From Harmonia axyridis (lineage: Eukaryota > Arthropoda > Insecta > Coleoptera > Coccinellidae), in assembly GCF_914767665.1 (NCBI RefSeq), contig NC_059503.1:52072852-52136851 (forward strand): a DNA stretch of 64,000 nt. The letters run 5' to 3'. The position numbers were made by a program, and so were the translations under genes. This document shows positions 34,125 through 45,005 of the stretch, in pieces. The first letter of the stretch is position 1, and each line of letters begins with the position of its first letter. A model generated the notes under the pieces. That model ran no database searches. It was given only the letters and a program-made list of their open reading frames with translations, and was not told the DNA's origin.

Positions 34125-34960
34125 CTAGGTTGGCGTTTTTTGTCCAGTTAGGTTTGTCAACTCATGAATCGTTTTACGTTAGAACCACGCTTTCAATTGT
34201 AGAAATTTATTTCAAAAAGAATAAATCTGTTCGTGAAGTTCATAGAGCCCTTCGTCCATTTTACAGTCAATATAATCGGCCTAGTGAGCAAGCTATTCAC
34301 GCAGTTGTAGATCGTTTTAGCACTAATTTTACTTATCTCTTCTCAGAACCATTAACAATACGAATAAATGTGCGTAACGAAGAAAATATTGCGGCTGCAA
34401 CGCGAAGTGTTGGAAAGACGCCGAAATATCGATACGTCGCCGTTCTTAACCTGTTGGCCTTTACCCTTCGACTACATGTATAATTTTACGTGAGGATCTT
34501 AGCCTACGTTCCCATAAAATACAGCTCGTGCAAGGATCGAATCCTAATAGGAATAATTCGAAACAAGCCGAAGATAAGCCTTCTTACCGAAGAATTCTAT
34601 TCAGTGATTAAGTTCATTTCTCGTCAAATGGCTTCGTCAATAAGAAAAACTGCCGTATATGGAACAAAGATAATTCTCAAGCCATCAACAAGTCACTACT
34701 GAATCCATTGAAATTGACTGGTGTGGTTTACACGCTGGCGTCCTTATGGGTCCTTATTTCTTTCGAAATAAGGGAGGAGCTTCGGTTACGCTGAATGGCA
34801 AGCGCTATCGAACTATGTTTTTTTTGTTCCCGAAAATTAATCAGCTACACATCTACGAATTTTTTTACTAACAAGACCACGCGATATCAGTTCATTGCAG
34901 AATCAATTTGGTCAAATTGGATGCTACATTATTTCCAGAAGTGATCCTGTTAACTGTACC
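34125..34960 (+). pseudogene. IS630-like transposase pseudogene
   Basis: The + frame at 34130-34483 encodes the N-terminal DNA-binding region: VEIYFKKNKSVREVHRALRP, QYNRPSEQAIHAVVDRF, NEENIAAATRSVGKTP. Further on, in shifting frames, come a block matching 'LFSDE.HF' near 34590-34620 and DWCGLHAGVLMGPYFFRNKG then VTLNGKRYRTMF (about 34713-34820), the conserved centre of the protein. The DFFLWGY end is absent. This subfamily is distinct from the copies at 1716 and 52700, as its N-terminus shows. Confidence 0.7.
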
Positions 34961-36289
34961 TTCTCCTTTCGTTCGTGCCAGTAATGGAGAGACGTTAATC
35001 TCAATTACTTTTATGGTCGTATGTTGAGTCGTCGATTTATAGTAAAAAATTAAATGATCAAAGGAATATGTAATGAGTAAAGGAATATGTCGCCGCGAAT
35101 ATTCCAGAAATCATAATATTCAGAAAATGAATTCCATGAAATTATCTAACAGATTCTAATAAAAAATATATAAATTCCTGTGTCTTGTAATATTATTCTT
35201 CCCAAGCTCTTGAAAAACACCCATTATTTCCGGTGACGAGATATAAGTAGTCAATATTTATATATTGCAAAATTTGAAAGTCACCCTAACTATATCTCAA
35301 AAGTTATAACAGCTGAAGCAAATCTATTTGTGATTTCTTGAGTTCCCTCAACTAGAAAAACAGTGTCCCTAAAACAGCATCGGTCTTTCTTTTTTCACCT
35401 AAAATCAAAAAACTTCGCCAAACCTTAAAATTTCAATCGAACATTGAAAGAGGCAGAATAAAGCGGCAGACTTCGTCAGCTTCCATCTTACTTGTTCTTT
35501 TAACTTATACACTCGTAATCAACTGCATAATAAACTTTTTCTTTCTCTTCCGTGTATATTCAATATCAAAAATCAATTTGAGATTAATAATTTCACCATA
35601 TTTTGCCAATGGAAATCTACACCAAGACTCCAATTACTTTCGAGGTGAAAATTGCTCAGATGAGAATGATGAAAATGGGAGCAAGGGTGATCTTTCTTTC
35701 TTCTTCTCTATGGAAAAGTGAGGGAATCGTCCTTTTGTTGACTATGAATGACAGGCCATTATATAATGGTCTGAAAAGGCATTTAATCCTCTTGCAAGTT
35801 CCATCAAATTTTTTCATTATGAAATGGCGTTTTTATGAGCATCCTTTGAATTCGATATAATGACACTGGAAAAAAAATCTGGAGACTGATGAATTATTCA
35901 ATCGAAACAGCTATATGAGGTTGCCTAGTAGCCTGGTTTATTCTTTGTTCGAATCGAATCTCTATGCACAGAAGAATATTTTTCATTTATAAATATTTGT
36001 TTTATTTATAAATACAATTTCCATAGGACCTAAGAAATCATTTATCTTTTGAATGATTTGTGGAAATGAATTCATACCGAATGATTTTCATTTCAACCAC
36101 TGTTTTATTTATCTCTTGGTCATCTTACATTTGTTTCCTCTTCTGTAACATAATCATCAAAATTTTATCCGAGAGAAGTACTTCGAAGATTGAGCTATAT
36201 GATCAAAATTATCCTCAAGGAATACATCTCATTTCTAAAGAATTTTCCAATAAGATGTCTCATTTTGATATTGAAAAACCGTATTCTTT
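34961..36289. other. AT-rich spacer, no gene
   Basis: No supported gene. Frames of 85 codons (35603-35860) and 93 codons (36060-36341) are AT-driven and resemble nothing known to me. The first half of the second has a hydrophobic stretch, but its end runs into the IS630-like copy. Confidence 0.4.
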
Positions 36290-38260
36290 GAGAGAAATCA
36301 CTGGATGTTCATTTCATTTTGCAGGAAAAGGTATGCTATGAAAGATGGAAAACGATATTAGCCAAATGGTCACTACGGCTACGGTAGCAGAACCATATCA
36401 TCCTTCTCATGATATTATCCATGACCAATTCGCACATTTGCGGCTGCATGTCCATGATTACTTTATGAACTCAATTTTTGAGGTCTTGAATCGATTGTAA
36501 AGAATTGGTATAGATCTTATCTTCAACGCGCCAGAAAAAAATGTCTGAATATGTAAATTACAAGATCTCAGTGGCCAATTGTGATCACATCTTTGAGAAA
36601 TAACAAGGTCAGGTAACTTTCCTTGCAAAATTGTCATTGTTTCGTTGCTTGTCAACAACTACATCAATATCTTTCAATTCCGGCTATGAAAAATCATTAA
36701 TCATAGCTTGTTTCCGCCGTCTTGCAATAGATGACTATTGCGGTAAGTGGTAGTCCAAATAAATAAATCGTAGATGTCATACAATAAGCTCAGTTATTCG
36801 TAAACACAACGCCATCTTAATATTAGTCGATTTGTGTCTGCATCATGAATTTATTCTCGATAAAACAGCTTACGAGACAAATTCTCGTCATTTGCGGGAG
36901 GTTTTAATTTTCTGCTTTAATATGAAGAAATTCACGGCCGAGGCTTAGCAGAAGGGATTTCTGCATTCCATTGTTACTGGAGACGAAAAATGAGTTCATT
37001 ACGATAATCCCAAGCTCAGAAAATCAAGGGGATATCCCGGCCATGCTTCCACGTAGACGGCAAAACCGAATATTCACAGTGCCAAGATCATTTTCATTAT
37101 TTGGTGGGACCAGCTGGGTGTTGTGCATTATGAGTTTTTAAAACCGACTGAAACAATCACAAGCGATCGTGATCGAATGCAATTCATGCGTTTGAGCCAA
37201 GCATTAAAGGACAAACGGCCGCAATACAACGAGAGACATGATAAAATTATTTTACAGCGTGACAATGCTCGACACCATGTTGCGAAAGTGGTCATGACAT
37301 AGTTGGAAATGTTGAAATGGAGAGTCCTACCCCACCCGTCGTATTCTTCAGACGTTGCTCGGACTATCACTTGTTTCGATTAATGACACATGGCTTGGCC
37401 GACCAGCACTTCCGGTGTTACGAAAAGGTAAAAAATTGGAACTATTCGTGGATCGTTTCAAAAGATGACTAGTTTTTTCAATGCATTGTACGCTGCTCGA
37501 AAGATGGGAGGAAGTAGAGGTCAGAGGTTGACAATACTTTGAATCATAAATATATAATCAATAAATGTATAATTTCGGAAGAAACGGACGGAAGTAAAGT
37601 TGTATGCTTATGTACAGTCACCGCAGTACACTAGCCTCATTTTCGCATAAATGAAGTTCAATCACAACACCAACCCACAAGTGCACCGAATAGTTGAGGA
37701 TGGAGAGGGTTTTCAACAATCATTCTTGGATTTTCCGAGTCCTAAATGCAAGAATTCTGCTCCATCGAGGTGAAAATGGGTCTCATTAATGAAGATGATT
37801 TTTCGATAAAAATCTCGATCATTTTGATGCATTTCAAGGACACAATCAGCGAAGATACAACGTTGCTGTGTTAATTGAAGATTAAAAGCCTTATAAGAAC
37901 TAAATATTTATGCAAAATACGATGTTATGTCGTTTATGGAATGCCTTACTTTCAAGATCGATGAGGAATCGACAAACCTAGGTTTTCGACAACGATACTG
38001 ACTATAGAGACAATACACATCACTTTTCCTAAATGCTCAAATTTTTGCACCAGTTTCAGTATTGTCCACCGATGAACCAAATATGCTTTAATTTTGCCAT
38101 ATGTGATTTCAAAATTTACACCATTTTGAATTTTAATGCATTGTTGAAACGTTTATGGTTTCATTTATAGTAATGAGTTAGTTTATACTTGTCAAATGTC
38201 AAAAAATGACTGCCTCCAAAAGTGGCAGCTGTCCAGATATCAGGCTATTCAAAACGAAAA
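36290..38260 (-). pseudogene. IS630-like transposon split by a mariner
   Basis: Minus-strand sequence from 38260 to 37615 carries the family's 5' block and central region. It matches 55310-55890 closely, for example 'caatcattcttggattttccgag'. The C-terminal region resumes at 36700 and runs to 36290 (TNETMTILQGKLPDLVISQR, NWPLRSCNLHIQTFFSGALK, where related copies have SCDL and FFLWGH). The + strand mariner at 36705-37608 separates the two parts. The third catalytic Asp is Asn here. Dead copy. Confidence 0.75.
36705..37608 (+). pseudogene. Mariner element with internal deletion, nested in IS630-like copy
   Basis: The left end keeps a shortened terminal repeat (CTTGTTTCCGCC). The right end reads GGAAGTAAAGTTGTATGCT next to TA. 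The coding part begins KKFTAEA and jumps directly to FLHSIVTGDEKW.HYDNPK, so the helix-turn-helix region is deleted while the first catalytic Asp block remains. RQCDNAR-type and 'SDYHLFRLMTHGLADQHF' blocks follow in shifting frames. Same mariner family as 43105-44244. Confidence 0.75.
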
Positions 38261-39324
38261 CTTTCATTGGAAAACTAAAACAGTACTAGTTACTTCACTG
38301 CGAATCATCTACATCTTTCACAAATGCAAGCTTTCCTTTCATAACGGTAAAACTATTCAATTGAATAATTATTTTTTGCTAGAAATTATCTGCATCAATA
38401 TAATTCACTTTACTCTCCATTGAAATATATCTCCTCAACAATACTCAATCTATTCTTTTTTTATTCTCTTAAAATATCGCATGTCTCTTTTCCGATTATA
38501 ATGCAGAAATCCTCCTGGGAGATTTTCATAATAACATCCGGCAGAATTCTCCATGCCGAACCTACTGAGATCGGTTCACCGTGAAGGCCTAATTTGATTT
38601 ATTGCATGGAACTGTGGCATTATTTGATCCAAGCCGCGGCACAAATCGGATAACGTTAGATGGCGCTGCAATAATAACATCACCGATATGGGAATTCCTC
38701 ATGGGGCGCGGTGGTGGATACGTTCAGAAGGCGATCAACCTGGATTATCTACGGGAGACGTGATTTGCCGTTAGTTCGCTACCACGTGACTACGATTGAT
38801 GACGTTTCGAATCGAATGTGTAAGGCGGAAAGGAGTGGGATGTAGGGAGATTAGATTATAAGAATATTACAAGGTTTTTTGAAAATTCAGTATTTTATTT
38901 CAAATAATTGTGAGATCTAATTTTTCCATATGTATAAGACTTGATTTAAATCATACAATGGACACAAAATGAATTAAATTTCGAAATAAATGAAATATTT
39001 TATAATATGAGTCCCCTCAAAAATATGAAGCCGAAAACTCCATACCTTTGAAACGGATGACATTTTTAAAAAACCGTTAACGGTATGTTTTTCGACAAAT
39101 CTGCGGCTAAAAACTGCGTAGAAAAATGAAGGTTGTCTCATTTAAAACACAACAATTCAACTCTACATCACTTAAACGGTAATCAATTTCTACGATCTGT
39201 TATGAGGATCATATAATCAATAAAAATTACTGAAAAAAACTTTTCAGAATATCAAGAACAGAAACCAAGATATAGCGAAATATTTGAAACACCCATTTTG
39301 CAAGATCGCCCTCTAACCCGAGAA
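38261..39324. other. Spacer with candidate conserved block 38560-38830
   Basis: AT-rich sequence surrounds a markedly less AT-rich, non-repetitive block ('gatccaagccgcggcacaaatcggataac' near 38620, 'gctaccacgtgactacgattgatgacg' near 38778). It has no open frame. It contains the E-box CACGTG and a CRE-like TGATGACGTTT, so it is a candidate regulatory element of the host gene upstream of exon 40138. Confidence 0.35.
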
Positions 39325-39805
39325 CGAAAAGATATGTCTCCTTGTTTCTGAATACTTCCCATGACTTTCAGGCGTTTTGAAATGGCTTGATGCATCACTC
39401 CCAATGATTCTGCCAATTGTTGTTGCGTTTGACACGAGTCTTGATCAAGTAATGCCTCCATTTCTGCATCCTCGAAAACCTTCTCCCTTCCAACACCATG
39501 CTGGTCTTTGACGTCAAAATCACCGTTCTTGAAGCGTTGAAACCATTTTTGACACGTTCTTTCACCAAAAGCAGCCTCACCATAGGTATTTGAGAACATT
39601 CGATGAGCCTCAGCCGCAGATTTCGTCATATTAGAGCAGAAAATTAAACCTACCGCAAATGACGAAAAATTTACTCGTAAGCTGACATGTTTGATCGAGA
39701 ATAACAGTATGATGCATAGACAAATCGACTAATATTTCGATGGTGTTATGTGTACCCATGCTTATTGTGAGACATCTACGATTTATTTATTTCGACTACA
39801 CTTAA
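39325..39805 (-). pseudogene. Mariner 5' fragment (transposase N-terminus)
   Basis: The minus frame at 39252-39629 encodes the mariner helix-turn-helix region: KSAAEAHRMFSNTYGEAAFG, ERTCQKWFQRFKNGDFDVKD, KVFEDAEMEALLDQDSCQTQ, AISKRLKVMGSIQKQGD. Similarity ends at about 39330, after which the frame runs into unrelated sequence. The 5' UTR continues to about 39805 ('atcgactaatatttcgatgg'). The catalytic domain is absent. This fragment ends about 330 bp before the host exon. Confidence 0.8.
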
Positions 39806-40137
39806 TAGTCCTCGAGATGCTTTCTGTGAGCATCTAATTTGGGACACTCTGACACAACCTTCACATCTTTAGGCACATTCGTTTGCTTAAATGCCAGAAT
39901 AGTGGTAAACTTTAGATACTCCTACTTATCTATGTAGTGGAATGAGATATATCCTCCTTCTGAGTGGATGAAAATCCATTACAAATCGTTCTTCTTCCTT
40001 CTTCCATATAGTTTTGAAACCTGTTCTCCGTGAATGATGTCCCAATTTGATTCGTTAAATATCACTCTATCTCTTCATTGGACGGCCGATACTCCTCCTA
40101 ATTGATTGTTCATTAACAACATCTTTTTTTTTTTCAG
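39806..40137 (+). other. Intron end upstream of exon 40138
   Basis: AT-rich. The last 30 bases have a branch-point-like CATTAAC (about 40111-40117), then a run of 11 T (ctttttttttttcag) and the acceptor CAG at 40135-40137. Confidence 0.6.
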
Positions 40138-40261
40138 AGATAGCCATGTTACTACCTGGTACACTATCGCATAGTAGAGTCGCCAACGCCACGTCGGATA
40201 TAAGGAAAAACTTGAGGCTCAGAGATCCAGAAAGATATCCTCAGTATGATCCAGAGAAGAC
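40138..40261 (+). CDS. Internal coding exon of an unidentified host gene (exon a)
   Basis: This 124-nt exon is bounded by a strong acceptor (pyrimidine tract plus CAG) and the donor GTGAGT at 40262. Only one frame is open: two bases complete a split codon, then 40 codons (I-A-M-L-L-P-G-T-L-S..., then KNLRLRDPERYPQYDPEK), and two bases are left over. The other two frames hit stops within 40 bases. The leftover AC plus the first base of the exon at 54538 makes a Thr codon, and the frame continues there without a stop. The protein is not one I recognise; it is hydrophilic and rich in Arg/Asp/Pro near the end. Composition is balanced, unlike the AT-rich surroundings, which supports selection. An earlier exon must end with one leftover base. 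Confidence 0.75.
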
Positions 40262-41582
40262 GTGAGTAATTATTATATTATTATATACACACATCGTCAG
40301 AAGTCTTGCCCCCCTTATGTTTTTCGAGAGATAAACAAATGAGATGAATATTTTAATCTATTTCAACTTGGTTTGTTACTGTTTGCTTTTTGCAGGATGA
40401 GACAAAATAGGAAAAATGTGACAAAATATAAATTTATCGATTATTTATTTTTTATTAATTATAGTTATTCCACAACTCAATCCATATTCAATAGTTTGTA
40501 TTAACATTTTCTACTTTCAATCAACTCCCCAATACGCCTAGACATCCCACTAACCAAGTCATTAAGAAAATTGTCAGGCATGTCGTTCCTGAAGGGTTAA
40601 ACTCTATTCCTGAAATGTTAATGGTGAATTTTGGCAATCGGATATTGCTCTCCCCTAGGTAATTCTATAAGTGCTCAATTGGATGCGTATCTGGTTAGAC
40701 TGCTGGCCAGTTCAGTCTCTGGATATTGTTCTCTTAAAGAATGTTTTGAACCCTTCAGTGGGGCGTTATCATCCTGGTACATGAGATTATCCCCAAATTC
40801 ATTTCGTAGAGAAACAATGATTGGTTCAATGATGTGTTCTACGTAGATGACACCAGTTATTATTCGTTCAACGATGATAAGAGGGGTACGGCAACTGAAC
40901 ATTATATCTCCCAAGCCATTTATCAATCCACCTTGGAAGGCTTCCAAGGCGAAATTGAGTCACTCCAGTCTGCCTGGACCTCTGCAAACCCTTTCTCGCC
41001 GACTATCACTTTGTAAACAGAATCGTGACTTGTCCGAAAAAAGTACATTGCAAAATTGTGGTAATAGCCAGTCTCAGTGGTGTTCTACCCATTGCCTACA
41101 GTAGGTCTAAGTGATAGCCGAGGTTATCTTGCTCTTAAATTTGTCTCCTAATAGTACTGATTGCGACTACTCTTCTATAGGTATTCAAAAAATGACTAAG
41201 AAGGGCTGCTACAGATCACGTTCGATTCCTTCGAGTAAAATTTGCGATATAATGGTCTTCCCTTGCAGATCTTACTCTTTACTCTGGGTCCACCAGGCAC
41301 CGGTCTCCGGGCAACGCTTCTAGGAAAAGTGCCACTATGCTCCTTACTGAAGGTTCTAAAAAGCTCCTTGATATGAGGCTACTATTCTTGCTCGGTCAAA
41401 CTGAGAAATTGGATGTTCTGACATTTTCCACGTCATATTCTCAATATAACAACTATCGTTATTCGCTAAAAACTGATTAACTTCGAACACACTTGTAATC
41501 TCCCGAATAAGAAATATTTTTCGCTGGTTTATTGTTTTCATTTAAGTGATAAGATAGTGGATTCCACGAACAAAAATTGTCA

Positions 41583-41796
41583 GTTTACTACGAAAGTGAT
41601 TGTAACGTCTGTGAGATAAATATAAGAAAATAGTTTCACGGCGTGCAGACAAATTTTCAATTCTGAAAAAAGTTCCTCCCCGGGCGGGTAGAGCGACGGA
41701 CTAGTGATTCGGGGGTTGCGGGTTCGAATCCCGCCCCGGGAGGTACTTTTTCCAGAATTGAAAATTTGTCTGCAAGCAGTAAAACTATTTTCTTGT
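41583..41796. mobile_element. SINE-like insertion: tRNA-like core inside an inverted repeat
   Basis: A 214-bp insertion is flanked by the 7-bp duplication ATTGTCA (41576-41582 and 41797-41803). Comparison with the second Tc1-like copy (around 61490-61510), which lacks it, defines the insertion. The core is a tRNA-like sequence. On both sides are 47-bp arms (41627-41673 and 41745-41791) that are reverse complements with few mismatches. This arrangement differs from an ordinary head-to-tail tRNA SINE. Confidence 0.7.
41676..41743 (+). tRNA. tRNA-derived sequence with shortened D arm (probably not a functional tRNA)
   Basis: A perfect B box and T arm (GCGGG TTCGAAT CCCGC, 41718-41734) is preceded by an anticodon-like loop CTAGTGA (AGT, Thr-like, stem weak) and a GGTAGAGCG A-box remnant. 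The 5' and 3' ends pair (CCTCCC with GGGAGG, extending to GGGCGG with CCGCCC, one C-C mismatch). The D arm lacks its first strand, so normal folding is doubtful. Confidence 0.5.
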
Positions 41797-41863
41797 ATTG
41801 TCATTTTACATTCAACAAGTTGAGAGTTGTTAAGGAAAGCCAAGGCTTCTGACGATGTGTGTA

Positions 41864-42649
41864 TTGTATATTATTCCTTTGACAATGAAAAATCTGGTGA
41901 ATTTCAATCATTGAAAGAATCAGCTAAAATGTTCAAGAGGATTAAACTACAAACTTCGTTGAGATTTTATCCATTCCCTTAATTTTTCCGGGTTGTATAT
42001 TTACTCAAGAGAAGCTGAGCTGCACGCCTCGTTTCATCTGAAAAATTCATACGGCATATATTTCAATCAGACAACCATATTCCCGAAAATACCAACGGTA
42101 TTCGACATATCGTCGTCAAACTCCCTCAAGTAGATATGTAACGCCCAGATGAATCTTTTATTACGCCCGTGGAGGGAAACCGGAAACTTCTTCCGATCCC
42201 TCATCCGAGCGTGGCAAACGCTTCAGCGGGAAGAACTTTACGGCTGGCATTATTCCCGATTTTATCGAACAGCCCGATACCCCAACAAAAGAGATGTTTC
42301 TCGATCGTGCACGTCGTCGCGGGCGTTAACCGTTCATTTCTCTCCGTAGATAGGAGGCCGGGAAATCGGGCGTGAGATCATGCCGGGCGGAATATTAGAT
42401 GAATTTCGGGATGGGAATTCGAGAAATTCCTGGCCGAGGTAATAAGCCAATTTTTCACTCAGAAAAGGGGGGCTATGTAATAGCGAACGTTTTTAATTCG
42501 GTAGGCCCTGAAGATGGAGCGGGCGTTAACGGATTCGACTTTAAGAGCTGATATTATTAGGAGATGATTTTATTTGAAAGTGAATGTTGAAGAGCAGAAC
42601 GTCTTTATTATGATTCCTATGAATTTCGTCTTCAATCAACGTGGGTTTA
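41864..42649. other. Intronic spacer with a G+C-richer block 42140-42430
   Basis: 42140-42430 is clearly less AT-rich ('gtcgcgggcgttaaccg' near 42316, 'gggcgtgagatcatgccgggcgg' near 42368). It has two overlapping short frames but no family match. Candidate conserved intronic DNA. Confidence 0.35.
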
Positions 42650-43062
42650 ATTTTTTTTTAAATTTAATCAAGGGGGTTCCGTTCCACTGCGACCTAATGG
42701 TCTATTGTGCCCCCAATCAGAGCTATTCTAGCTATAGCGTGATCTATAGCTCGCCTTCCAGTTCCAGAATTCAAATGAATTCCCGTATCTGAGATGGCTT
42801 CAAGGAGGCTACTTCCTCACTTCTATAGGTTTCTTGTCCAAAGCAGATTTTGCGTTGGCTATTGTTGGTGAGGCATTCCGTCACCAGGTCATTTGGAGTT
42901 TCCTCCTCCTCCCTACAGAGAGGAGTCTCCTAAGACGACAATGCCCTGTGAGGTGTTTTATATTCTTGCCTAGATTCAGACACTTCTTGGATCTCGCAGT
43001 GTCGAAGTTTCGAAAAAACCTTATTGGAATGATTTAACCCAGGAAGAATCAAACAGAGTGTG
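42650..43062 (-). pseudogene. 3' end of RNase-H-type non-LTR retrotransposon
   Basis: The minus strand carries LTGHCRLRR near 42955, a degraded finger region, and LDKKPIEVRK near 42830. These are the C-terminal region and 3' UTR of the family also seen at 57055-57455. The element's 3' end lies near 'gcgacctaatggtctattgtgcccc' (42690). Related to, but diverged from, 32713-34062. Confidence 0.6.
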
Positions 43063-43104
43063 ATTAAATTCTACATTGGAAATTTAATTCAACTTATAAT
43101 ATTA

Positions 43105-44244
43105 GGTGTACAACTTTGTTTCCTCCATTTTGCAATAGATGGCTGTAGCGATAAGTGGTAATCTAAATAAAGAGATCGTAGATGTCATACCATAAGTTAG
43201 GTATTCATCAACTCGATGCCATCGACATATTAGTCGATTTGCATCATAAAGTTATTAAACATGTCAGCTTACTTGCCAAATTTTCGTCATTTACAGGAGG
43301 TTCTAATTTTCTGCTTAAATATGAAGAAATCTGCAGCTGGGCCTAATCGAATGCTCTCAAATACCTATAGTGAGGTCACTGTTGGTGAGAGAACGTACCG
43401 AGAGTGGTTTCAATGCTTCAAGAACGATGCTTTTGACTTCAAAGGTTTTCGAAGATGCAGAATTTGAGGCATTACTTGACTCGTGTCAAACGCAACAAGT
43501 CATTTCAAAACGCCTGAAGGTCATGCGACTGATTCAGAAACAAGGAAATTGAATACCGTACTAGTTGAAGCCGATCTATGTCGAACGGTGTTTGTTTGCT
43601 TGTCGACAGCTGCTTAAAAGGTAAAGACCGAAAGGATTCTTACGATAATCTCAAGCACAGAAAATCATTGGTATATCCTGGTCATGCTTCCAAGTCGATG
43701 GCCAAACCGAATATTCGCGGTTTCAAGGTCATGCTCATTATTTGGTGGTACCAGCAGGGCGTAGTATATTATGAGTTGCTAAAATCTACTGTCACAGGAT
43801 CGTTATCAAACGCAATTCTTGCGTTTGAGCCGAACATTGAAAGACAAACGGCCGCAATACAACGAGAGACATGGTAAAGTGATTTTACAGCATGACAATG
43901 CTCGATCCCATATTGCGGAAGTTGAAACGTTGAAATGGAAGTCCTACCCCACCCGCCGTATTCTCCAGACGTTGCTTCCTCGGACTATCACTTGTTTCGA
44001 TCAATGGCACACCGCCTGGCTGACCAGAACTTCTGGTCTTATGAAGAAGTGAAAGATTTGATCGATTCGTATATCGCTTCAAAAGATGACCAGTTTTTTC
44101 AACGCGGGATTCGTACGCTGCCCGAAAGATGAAAGAAAGTAGTGGTCATTGATGAACAATACTTTGAATAATACATGTTTAACCAGTTTTTCACAATAAA
44201 GCGTTGAATTTCTGAGAAAAACAGCGGAAGCAAAGTTGTACGCC
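43105..44244 (+). pseudogene. Mariner element, complete ends, decayed transposase
   Basis: Ends GGTGTACAACTTTGTTTCC and its complement (CAAAGTTGTACGCC) lie between TA duplications (43103-43104 and 44245-44246), total 1,140 bp. The coding region runs from about 43321 to 44132 in several frames. It has a helix-turn-helix block (KKSAAGPNRMLSNTYSEVTV, ERTYREWFQCFKN), then FEDAEFEALL and a joined DSCQTQQVISKRL that marks a small deletion. QHDNARSHIAEVETLKW carries the second Asp, and PPYSPDVASSDYHLF the third. The last frame (43935-44132) ends FWSYEEVKDLIDSYIASKDD and QFFQRGIRTLPER. At least three frameshifts. This is the reference copy for the other mariners of the family here. Confidence 0.85.
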
Positions 44245-44246
44245 TA

Positions 44247-45005
44247 TGTTATTGTGAATGTATGCTACTAACGATACAAAACGATACGAGAACCAGAAAA
44301 TACTTTCTCGGTACTTCCTGTACTTAGTACTTATATTCTAAAAGATGGTCGGAAGTTTTTAGGACAACCTAAATGTAAAATTTACAATATCAATCCAGGA
44401 GTCAATCGAATAAAAGAAAAAAACCAAATGTCAGTGGATTATGGAATAACACTTGAGTCATGCAGTTTTCAAAAAATACAAGTCTAACATTTAGGTTTAC
44501 AATTGAATTGAATAAACAATTCTCATCAATGTGTAGTGTTCATTTAAAATCGTATGGGTTCACCCTGTCTTAAAACGCTTCGGCTTGGTTGAGGAATCGC
44601 TACATATGCTACGATAAGACAGATTGAGGATATTGAGAAACCGTGACAAGTCCCAATACTCCAAGTTATACATTGACGAACAATACCTCTTGAAAACCTA
44701 ATCCTCTTGCTATACGTTCTGTGTCGAAATGCAATCAGACTAGGAGGAAATATTCCAGCAATAGTCTATATTGATTCTGTTTCTATTATATTCTGATCGG
44801 GGACCTACAAACAGAATCGCCCTGCTGGAAATTTCCCAAGAGGGCATTGTCTATACTTTATGGGTGGGTCCGCTCTATCCCTTTTCTTATTTCGTGGCAA
44901 TTTTTTTGCATGGCGATCCGATCCGTGAGATGTGATTCCATTATTCTCTAGACGATCTGGATCCCAAATCCAATCCATATTCGATTTTATATAGAAGGGT
45001 ATATC
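44247..45005. other. Intronic spacer, no gene
   Basis: No element recognised, mixed composition. Ends at an 'atacagggtgagtc' MITE-like terminus near 45010. Confidence 0.4.

Larger units (their letters stand above)
40288..41861 (-). mobile_element. Tc1-like element, copy 1, full length with a nested insertion
   Basis: Terminal repeats CACACATCGTCAGAAG (40288) and its complement (ending 41861) lie inside TA duplications at 40286-40287 and 41862-41863. The decayed transposase is on the minus strand. The clearest frame (40675-40947) reads SCRTPLIIVERIITGVIYVE, HIIEPIIVSLRNEFG and MYQDDNAP, the second catalytic Asp region of Tc1-like D,D34E enzymes. N-terminal pieces lie in other frames up to about 41320. 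Without the 221-bp insertion (including one 7-bp duplication) at 41583-41803 the element would be about 1.35 kb. It begins only 26 bp past the exon's splice donor. Confidence 0.8.

Noticed and set aside
41580..41843. 87-codon minus frame containing RGGIRTRNPRI
   Set aside because: This peptide is the familiar translation of a tRNA-like sequence, not a protein.
42149..42375. Two overlapping + frames in the G+C-richer block
   Set aside because: No motif or splice support; they arise from low stop frequency.
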